In this document: one piece after another, positions 55,376 through 64,000 of the stretch | Position numbering within the stretch: position 1 is the first letter of the stretch | Layout: every line of letters starts with the position of its first letter | Assembly (NCBI GenBank): GCA_907163375.1 | Contig: CAJQUW010000623.1 | Coordinates: forward strand, 248,001 to 312,000 | Length of the DNA: 64,000 nucleotides | Direction: 5' to 3' | Origin: Prostheceraeus crozeri | Taxonomy: Eukaryota; Platyhelminthes; Polycladida; Euryleptidae | The notes under the pieces: model-generated | The model's input: the letters and a program-made list of their open reading frames with translations, nothing else | What the model was told of the DNA's origin: nothing | The model's database searches: none | Made by a program: the position numbers and the translations under genes

Positions 55376-55487
55376 AAATTGTTCAAAATCCAAATTATTT
55401 GTGGCAGAGCATTTTCTCACTACCTAGTTTATTCTAAAAAAAACCGGAAATCCGGTTAAAACCGGAAGAGTGGCAGCTCTGGATTTG

Positions 55488-55975
55488 TCTGGAGAACAGC
55501 TCTGTTGTTTGTGGGTCGGAGGGAGGCGTGTAGGTGTGTTGGTGTTGAGTGGGGTGTAGTCGGTTGTGACCAAGAGGTCGGCAATATCATCACTTCTGCT
55601 GTCGTTGAGTGTTGAGAACCACGTGGGCAGGTGTGCGTTTGCGTGTTAGGAGAAGGTTTGTTGCGTTGGTTGCGTGATAGGTAGGTGATTGATTTCTGTG
55701 TTAGTTTCTTGTGTGAATATGGCTGCCTTTTGGGAGATGTGCGCGCTTGTGATGAGGAATCTTTTGTTTTGTGCGAGGTGTATTTTGAGGCACTGCTGCT
55801 CAAGGTATTTGTATGAAGACGGGGCCTCAATGATTTGGAATTTGATGGAGCTGTGTATGTAGGTTGGAGGGTTTTGTTTTGATTGTTCGCAAGGTTGGCT
55901 TTTAACACAAATCCAGTGTGGACCTCGGTCCAAAGCCGCTCCCAGCTCGGCCACTACTCGCCATGGCATGACTTA
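55488..55975 (-). mobile_element. LINE endonuclease region, proximal part
   Basis: On the minus strand the peptides YIHSSIKFQIIEAP, CLKIHLAQNKRFLITSAHIS and, in a shifted frame, FSTLNDSRSDDIADLL and NTNTPTRLPPTH correspond to blocks of AP-like endonucleases of non-LTR retrotransposons. The copy has a frameshift at about 55620-55640. Confidence 0.7.
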
Positions 55976-56214
55976 CGCCACGACTCAGAGTAAAGACCAT
56001 TTCACTATTGTCAAACAGTGCCGGTCAGCATTTGAACTCTATCTCCATTTTGCCGGTAAATTTGAAAGCACTTGAATAGATCACTTCATCAAAATTTATA
56101 CTTCCACTTGTTCAAAATGTAATCAATAAATCACAGCTTGGATTTATTTATCTGCAGCACTTGTTCTTGCTCAACACAAGATTTTGAAATTTCTCGACTC
56201 ATCAGAGGCAGTTA

Positions 56215-56810
56215 GAACAATGTCCGTGGATCTTTCAAAGGCGTTCGAAAAGTTTTTCTCACGACGTCATTTTGAATTTATGTCAGCTGCTTCATTTTCC
56301 GAATTTTCTCATTAAGGGAATTGACAGTTTTTTATCTCAAAGATTTCAGCGTGAATTTCATAATGATGCATATTCTCCTTGGCGATCCGTTGCAAGTGGT
56401 GTTCGTCAAGGAAGTGTCCTTGGACCACTGTTATTTGTACTTGCGGTTGATAACCTGTCGTGTGTTCATGAAAACACGTCCATTATAAAATATGCGGATA
56501 ACTTCACGTTTCTACATGTACACTTTCAAAAATCTACTGAGGATAAACTTCAATCTGAATGGAATAATTTGATTGACTAGTCTCGTTCAATATCTCTACC
56601 TGTCAACTATTCGCAATGCTTAGTTATTGATTTAATAACAAAATCTGGCTTTTTCTCCAACAACTGTTAGTGTTTCCAATGACTGTTTTTTGCAACAAGT
56701 GAACACTTTCTCCTATCTAGCAGTTGCTTTATCGTGTGATTTAAAATTGAATGAACATTTTCAGAATATTGCAAGTAAAACGTCACGGAGAACTTCCGTA
56801 GAGAACGTTA
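56215..56810 (+). mobile_element. LINE reverse-transcriptase fragment (Jockey/CR1-like)
   Basis: MSVDLSKAFEK (56221) is RT block A in one frame; after a frameshift near 56270 the next frame gives VASGVRQGSVLGPLLFVLAV and IIKYADNFTFLH, where the catalytic YADD has become YADN. Later words NTFSYLAVALSCDLKLNEHF match the thumb-side block. One frameshift, in-frame stops and the changed Asp show it is dead. It is a different copy from the LINE at 52930-55975, on the opposite strand. Confidence 0.8.
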
Positions 56811-59405
56811 GGAGAACGTTCGCAACTTCCGTAGGGCTGATCGTGATATAAATATTATTTGGAAATGCTATCTGTTGCTTATCCGTTCAGTTTGACTCCA
56901 TTGATTCCCAAGTTTTTGCAATGCCCAACAGTACATGCTGAATGATTTCGCAAGTTGAACGCATAGTACGTCGCATTATTAGCATTAAGAAGCGGTTGCT
57001 TTCAATTGTGAAAAGTGATAATCACCTGCTGAGTTGAGTCATGCTTCTTGAAAGAAATTCACAACTGACTCGCTCCTTCGCCACCTTTTATAGCCTACTA
57101 TGTTTTCAAAGGAATCTCTCCTTATATTTTCAAAAGGTGGGAATATGTTGCTAAAACCAATTTTTACCAGCTTGCATTCTAAAAATAATATAAATTACTT
57201 GTATTTTTATCTTAAAAAAAGTCTGAAAGCAATTCATGTTTTTTTTAAATCCAACCATGAATTCCAGTGCTAACCTGCATTCATTGTGCAAATTATTTGA
57301 CCACAACTTAACAGTCACATCACGGTCGTCACTCCAGCTTCAAAGTAGAATTTACATGTACCGGCACGTGCCATAAAAATCTGAAGCTTGACAAAAATCT
57401 CAGATCAATTACAAACCGTTCTACAAATAATTTCACAAAAATGTCAATCTGTCTTCAAACGTAATTTTTGCACGGAAGGCGTGGTTCAATTTTAACAAAC
57501 TTTATACCATATGAAACCTCATATTCCATGGATCATTATGGCATATATTTTAATTTCATAAGTGGCCAGTTGTGGTCAGTAGGCCCTTCAAACAAAAATT
57601 AAAGGTTTTCTTTGACGTAAGATTTCAACAAGAAGACGACTGAATTTTTCAATGAGAATTGTCTGACATAGTTATCTACCCATCAGTTACTTTTATGAAT
57701 GGAAGTCGCGATTGTGTGAATGTGCAATAAGATGCAGCATGAGTAAGATTCATCACAGAGTTGTCACTCAAAAACATTGAACACACACTATTAATTGAAA
57801 AGAAGCTCAATATCAATAAACTTCATGCCATGTAAAAGGTTATGCTTCATTTGTTAACTTGGCGGATTATTCATGTCATGTCCGCTTAGCTGTGGTCAGT
57901 AGATTTAAAAATTATCCAATTCTGGCTAATTTACTGATGCCTGCAATAGGAAACACACGAAATGCATATTTCTGATTGCCACCTATTGCATCAAATTTAA
58001 TGTTTTAGACATGTTTTTTGAATTTTGACAACGCTTACGTCATTTCACTTTCTTCCAAGTGACTGTGCTGCGCTATGAGATAAAGCAATGCAACCGTTTC
58101 AAATCAGCAACTTTTTGACTCTTCTTTTACTTGACCTTGAATTTTCGTGCCTGAGCTCAAATGAAAACTGATGTTGTCAACTCCAGGAATGTTAAATGTT
58201 TCATAAAAAAAGTCGGCCCATCCGTTCTTTTACACTTAAGAATCATCCTTGACCACAGTTCAAATCCTTCTTTTCTCGTTTTGAGTTCACCGAGCTATTC
58301 GTATGTAAATCAAACACACGCACACGCGTCACACCGCCAGACGTATACGGCTTCACGACAAGATTCTACTGTGTCTCGATCTGCGGCGTCATCGAACATC
58401 CGACAAATGCTTTTAAAGTAGTTACTTTTAAACAGCCGACAATGGCCGAGAAGTTAATTGACGCGATTCATGAACATCCCAGGCAAATTCTTTGCATTGT
58501 AAATACCATTGATGAATTGTGAGGGCTCGGATCCAATAGATTTGAGAGGACCAACAGCAGGGTACGTTGCAAGTTGAAAATGTTGCTGGCTTAGCTCACA
58601 TCTGATAAGAATAACGAAAGAAAATATGCAACGATAAATTAAGTGGTCTATAAGTGAAAATTGTATTCTAGAAGTTAAGAGCTCACAACTTTTCCAGTGG
58701 CCACTGTCGTACGACTGCCAAGATTTGGATTAACTTTTAACCATACAAGTAGGTTGAAAATACCTAGTATCACTGGTTCTAACATTATGTTGGATATTAC
58801 AAAATAAACCTGTTTTTTTATAAAAGTCGAAAGCATTCATTTCATTGCAAACAAGAAAAACCTGCGTTAGAAATTTTGTGTCGAATATTTCCTTTATGTG
58901 ACATTTCTGGCTAAAAGAAAATTGAAATGTCCTTGATAGAACATGAAATCCGATTAAGACAAAATCCCTTGATTTGGGAAGTTCGATTCACAGATTTTGA
59001 AAAAGATATTCAAATGCCTCTTATAAAGTTTTACTTGCATTATCACTGTATTTAAACAGATCCATGTAGTGCATCCTATAGCTCCATATTTGCTGAAGCC
59101 CTGCTTTTTGCTTGTGTGAAATCCACATGAAATAGATATTCGGTTTGAACTTTCTCATGGACAAAATTCTTTCATTCAGAAAGGACTCCGATTCTGAAGT
59201 GCATGCTCCATTAAGCAGTTTTGACCAAAGCTCTTAACGGGTTATGCCAGGCTACATTGTCAGCTGAAATTGGTTTTCTGTAATTCAGTGATAGATGCAT
59301 TTCTAATGCATTTTGCGTGGTTACAGATGAGCAAAAGTTCTGTTGACAGACATTTAAACCGATTGATATCTGCCGGTAGAACAAGGCACCGAAACTGAAT
59401 ATTCT
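56811..59405. other. No gene recognised
   Basis: AT-rich DNA. The word TGTGGTCAGTAG occurs near 57573 and 57891, perhaps parts of one unclassified repeat. The plus-strand frame at 58161-58421 shows no domain. Confidence 0.5.
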
Positions 59406-59413
59406 GTCGGTAC

Positions 59414-60612
59414 CAGTGATGTGGAGCGGAGCGGTAGTAAAGAAAATTTTGACTGGAGCGGAGCGGAGCGGTAAAGAAAATTTTGACTGGAGCGGAGTGG
59501 AGTGGGAGAGAACCTGATGTTGACAAAGTCAACAAAGTTTTATCATAATTAATGATTTTTTACATTATTATTATTACGCTATTTTTCGTAAAATATTAGT
59601 CTATTATTTATTTTTTCAACATTATTCGGAGATAAGACTCCATTCTCAAGTTATACAGTAAGTGGAAGGGTTGTATAAACCGTTAATAAGAAAGCCAATA
59701 AAGATATGATTTAAAATTGAAAGAAATCTGAAAGTAAAAAATGGAAGTCCGACAGTTCATATTCGTTCCTATGGATGGGTTCAAATTTTTAGTGTGCATT
59801 GGCTCACGGAATGTTAGGTTAATGAATGATTGACACAGATATAGTTTGCTAGGTTATTTGACATGTGATAAGATGTTATAGATGGAAAGTCTTGTTTTCA
59901 GATGTTCATTAATTCTTCAATGCAAAGTTCTTATCGTACGTACTACCGAGTACCGATGTATCGTTCCTTGCATCTTATACAAAATTATTCTAATAAAATT
60001 TATCAAATTTTTCTGATACAGAATCTTTGTACAGAATTATCATTTCAAAAATACAAGAAAAATTCTGCCTACAGAAAACTACAATTTATTAATTATTATT
60101 CATGCTTATATCAGTATGAGCGAGCATCGCTACCTGATAGCATCGTATTGCTACCTAGTATGAGGCTGCAACAGAATGAATTTTCTGATTGTCACACATA
60201 TTTGCGATTACTCTTCAGGTGAGTCACTAAGTTATTATCACATGATAAGTGTAGAATCACTATTAATGCTAATGTGCAATCCGCTTTCGAAGTATTGTTC
60301 AGTTATAATCATTATTTATTTAAAATCATTCATGATTATCGGCCATAATTCGTATTTAAAATTCGACAAGCAAAAGGCTAATATTTTGCAGTTAAGCATA
60401 TTATCAGAGTGGAAGTCAGTTAACAACCTAAAAAGTTCAAGGAAATCGTTTTATCTATGGTAGGGCAAATTAATAGGATTTAGTTTAAGTGGAGCGGAGC
60501 GGAGTGGCTAGGTATGAAAAAATGACTGGAGCGGAGCGGAGCGAAGCGAAAGCGAAGTGTAATCGGAGCGGAGCGGAGTGGAGCGGTAAAATTGTACCGC
60601 TCCACATCCTTG
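59414..60612. mobile_element. Non-autonomous hAT element with GGAGC micro-repeats
   Basis: The left end is CAGTGATGTGGAGCGGAGCG; the right end in reverse is CAAGGATGTGGAGCGG. An exact 8-bp duplication GTCGGTAC flanks it (59406-59413 and 60613-60620). Just inside both ends lie runs of GGAGCGGAGCGG with AAAATTTTGACT spacers, facing inwards. The interior is AT-rich with no transposase frame. Confidence 0.9.
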
Positions 60613-60620
60613 GTCGGTAC

Positions 60621-63136
60621 TACACAATTGATTCTGTTCTGACGGCAGAATTTTGTGTTTGTGAACATCAAAGAAATATTCAATTGCTTTCTGCGTGACT
60701 TGAACCAATTGAGGACGGAGAACGAGCTCGTCGTTATTCTCATTTTACTGTCGAGTTCAACCATTGAAAAACTGTCCCAATCGTCAAACATCTGTAGTCC
60801 CGATGGATAACCCTCTTCCATCAATAAAATTTCTTATTTGATCTTGCCGATGGTAGCAGTTTTTTTCATTCCTTTGCAATACATGCAGAATGACTAATTT
60901 ATATTGAAAGATAAACTTGTTTCGAATGGGAAAATACCCGGAATTTTTAAGTTTTTTGTCAATCATCTGTTCTACTTGTTTAAATTACGCGATTTATCAA
61001 ATAGACTAACAAACTGGTTATTGTTTGTAAAAAAGTGATGACTTAGAATGAAATTTTACTTGATGCTAGTTGATTTTGAAATGTCAAAGTTGGACGGAGA
61101 ACTACCTTGAACACTTGTTGTTGTAAATAGTCTGTGTGTTGATGTCGTTAGTTTCAGTCGATTTAATTCCTGAAGGAAAGCCCACGCATTTCCTGGACAT
61201 CAAACTAAGAGTAAGGATAGTAAAGCCACGGCTGTCAATAGTCTGATGCAATTCAAGATTAATCTATCTCGTTTGCGAGCAGCTCTTTTCATCCACTTAA
61301 ATTTCATGATTGTGATCTTGTAATCAGCTACCTCAAGCATGTCCACGTACCTTGTTTGTTGTTTCCGATGGCATCCCCGATTCATTCCTGTTATTGTTTT
61401 TGACTGTCAATGTGTGTATCTCTCCAGAAATATTTTCCTTTCAGTAGCTGACAATTTGTTCATATCTTCATTTGTCTGACATTGATTTTATTTGCTATTG
61501 ATAGAAAGCGTTTCATTTCGCCTGCTGAATAGTTTCTGGTAGACTTATGACGGCACTTTCAGTTTTTGTGTTTCTCCGGTCAATCAGAGCTTGCCGCAAG
61601 TCATGAATGTCTGTTCTCTTTTCTAGAGATATGAGAATTATCGCGGTGCTTGCCGTTGAATTTCTTGTAAATGAGGCCATCATGAATTTCAAGTGTTAGT
61701 TGAACGAAGTAAAATTGACTGGAAAGCTGTGTACCTTTGTCTCTTCAGCTTCTCCGGCATACATGCAGTTTTCACATATTGATTGTGCTCGCTAGCTATT
61801 TGTGAAGTCACATATTCGACATATTTATTTGAAATGATCTGCAGTCGCATGAAAATACCGATTTTAAAATGCATCCACTCTCAGCATATACTACCTATAA
61901 ATAGAAAGACGCTTAGGAAAATAGAGGGAATTGTTTCTTTGGCCTGATAGTAACTCAGAAATTCAAGATCTCATTTTGTGGTATTCAGATTGTCTGAAAT
62001 ATCGCAAAAATCAGTTAAACTATTTTTGAATGATCTAATCTGGTTGCCGACATTTTCGAATATCTACACACTGTCCTCTACATTTGTCTGGTCCGGATCT
62101 GGTATCACAAACGCCAATGTGGCTATAGATAGGCAATAACTACTACAATTGATTTTCTTTTATGTTATTTATTTTATGTTATGTTAGATATTGGGATCAT
62201 AAGCAGATGACTTTTTGCGTATCGCTCATAGCGCAGCTGAGTGACTCAAGAGTGCTATGTAGAAAGTCATCTGCATGTGATTTCGAGATCTATGATGTGT
62301 CATATTCAGATACAAGGGCCATCCCTTATTGGCCAGAAAGGTTCTGTCCAACCCATGTTCCTTCCATGATTTCTCCGATGCTGCTAACTTTTTATGCTAT
62401 GAACTTATGAGTATTTTGTATTGCGTAAGTTTTAGATTCTATAGCTAGTAAGACTATGTAATCAAGTTGTTCAAGGGATTTCTAGTCGCATGTATCTTGA
62501 TATTGTTGAGTTTGAACAAAGCGTTGAAACTTCATTGTCGCTTTTGTTTATTTCAAAAGTGGCCTAGAACTACTTGTGACACGTATTTATCAACATATTT
62601 TTATCTCAAGCTTGCTGTCCCGAAGTTCAGTTATTGCTCAATTGGCATCGTAATTAAACAAATTTATCATTCTATCGGTAGGCATTCAAACTGCATCTTC
62701 CATGCAGTGAACGGGAAAAGAAATCTTAGCTGTCTTCTATTGTTCAACTTTAACTTCACGTCCATGCTCACACTTCACGGTGTCATCAAGGCTACTTACA
62801 TTTTTTTACAATAAATTGAGGATTCACTGATGTGTTGTTCCCGATTTTCTGCGAAATTTCTGCAATGCGGAAAATATTGTAAAATCGCGGTAAATGCTAG
62901 GAAAAGATGACTTGTGGGATACACAATAAAACTATTTGTTATAAATGAACCTTGTCTATACTCGGAAGCACATTAGGCACTGAGCCTTTTACTCCATGTG
63001 GCCGACTTATCGTTTTTCCCATTCTCATTCTTTTCGTGCTGAGTGTTCAGCAAGATTGCAGAATGTGCCTAATTTAAAAACTCTTGGGTTTGACCCGACC
63101 AAGGTCTCCTGGACGCAGAGCGAGCACCACCACAAG
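60621..63136. other. No gene recognised
   Basis: Frames of 60-115 codons occur (for example 62467-62814 plus) but none has a recognisable domain. No clear repeat boundaries found. Confidence 0.5.
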
Positions 63137-64000
63137 CAGGGTTGCCATTCTTCCGGTTTTCAGATTTAACTAATCAGTGAAAAAATGTTTTGTTAAGGAG
63201 CAAGTAATTTGGATTTTGAATCATTTCAGATTGTGAAAGTGACCCTTAAAGATAGTGAGGAGCCCTTTTGAGATAGTGAAAGGCCCTTTTTGAGGTTGTG
63301 AAGGGGCCCTATTGATATTGTGCGATGGCATTTTAAGATTGCGAAGGGGCCCATGAGATCGCGAGGGTGGCCTTTTGAGATTGTGAAGGGGCCCTTTACA
63401 TCATCAGGGCTGTCATGGTTTTTTCAGACTAAACTAAGTAGTGAAAGATGTTTTGCTAAGGAACAAGTAATTTGGATTTTGAATTATTCTAGATTGTGAA
63501 AGGGACCCTTTGAGATAGTGAGGAGCCCTCTTGTGATTGCGAGGGGCCCTATTGAGAATGTGAAGGGGCCACATGTAGATTTTGAAAGGGGCCCCTGAGA
63601 TTGTGAAGGGCATCTTTTTTGTTTTTGAAGGGCTGTATTTAGATATGAATGGACCTTTTGAGATTATATATTATATACCGTATATGGGATTATATATTAT
63701 ATAAGGGACCTATAAGATTGAAACCGGGACCATCAATGATTGAGTACGGGGGCCGCCATAGATAATGTAGGGGCCCTTATAAAATTGTGAACGAGGCTAT
63801 GCAGATTGTTAGGGGACCTTAAAGCCCCTGCAATTTCAAAGCAGCTACCTTTTAAAAATCCGCTTGAAGCTTGAGCAGAAGATCCTTCTACAAGCAAGTC
63901 ATTGATTCCTTCGTCAATCTTGAAGAAGCAGGACGAAACGCACGTAATCAAGGTTTCGAAAGAAAGAAATTTAGTTGGGAACGCTTGACGAAAAAGTTGT
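63137..64000 (-). mobile_element. Nested ends of the same hAT family as 53348-55479
   Basis: Two related ends lie 268 bp apart: CAGGGTTGCCATTCTTCCGG at 63137 and CAGGGCTGTCATGG at 63405. Each is followed by ...AGTAATTTGGATTTTGAAT and GGGCCC-rich units. The part beyond 63405 runs, as a reverse complement, along 54820-55479, including the conserved coding end. One copy has probably inserted into the subterminal array of another, or the end has been duplicated. The other end lies outside the window. Confidence 0.75.

Larger units (their letters stand above)
53348..55479 (+). mobile_element. hAT-like element inserted in a LINE
   Basis: It starts CAGGGCTGCCACT; its right end in reverse is GAGCTGCCACT. 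It is flanked by an exact 8-bp duplication TGGATTTG (53340-53347 and 55480-55487). The LINE endonuclease sequence resumes across it. The interior has degraded frames; the best preserved is 54823-54990. A subterminal array of GGGCCCCTTCGCAGTCTC units fills 55060-55370. A second copy in opposite orientation lies at the right window edge. Confidence 0.85.

Noticed and set aside
55456-55908. 150-codon Ser/Thr/Gln-rich minus-strand frame as a gene
   Set aside because: It is a wrong-frame reading of the LINE endonuclease copy and runs into the hAT end.

Overview
This is eukaryotic nuclear DNA, most likely from a marine invertebrate animal. The evidence is two spliced animal-type genes (CCM2 and VPS11) with GT-AG introns of 1-5 kb, AT-rich DNA, and a dense mixture of transposons: piggyBac, several hAT-like elements, LINE fragments, tRNA-derived SINEs, many foldback elements and part of a Polinton. 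I cannot name the species. No bacterial operon, rRNA or CRISPR array was seen.

Layout. 1-7803 is an unrecognised element or segmental structure. Two 573-bp arms (the left one with an extra 33-bp duplication, about 98% identical) lie in inverted orientation around a 6.6-kb core. The core carries a small Cys/His ORF, a two-frame zinc-finger/coiled-coil locus with an intron-like segment, and several duplicated AT-rich repeat blocks. 7804-10430 is non-coding repeat DNA: 65-bp and about 100-bp tandem units, then pyrimidine-rich repeats with a 316-bp spacing and poly-G tracts. 10430-14410 is a broken piece of a Polinton holding virion and packaging genes. 15899-18137 is a degraded piggyBac element with its transposase.

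18673-31656 (minus strand) is a CCM2 (malcavernin) orthologue. Four coding exons add up to one closed reading frame of 1143 nt: N-terminus plus start of PTB, PTB core, harmonin-homology domain, C-terminal tail. Its introns hold a hAT-like element with a perfect 8-bp target duplication and several foldback elements. 33845-34060 (minus) is a possible 71-residue single-pass membrane protein. 37175-49649 (minus) is a VPS11 orthologue (HOPS/CORVET core): beta-propeller, CHCR solenoid, coiled coil, RING-H2, and an unusual tail of nonapeptide repeats and three NPF motifs. One very short exon between its exons 2 and 3 remains unlocated.

49670-64000 is transposon-rich DNA without a recognisable host gene: a 51500-52228 hAT, a LINE endonuclease copy split by a 2.1-kb hAT (53348-55479), a LINE reverse-transcriptase fragment (56215-56810), a 1.2-kb hAT with GGAGC microrepeats (59414-60612), and at the right edge two nested ends of the same hAT family as the 53348 element, in opposite orientation. 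CCM2 and VPS11 act in different processes (endothelial/epithelial junction scaffolding and late endosome/lysosome tethering); nothing here suggests they work together.
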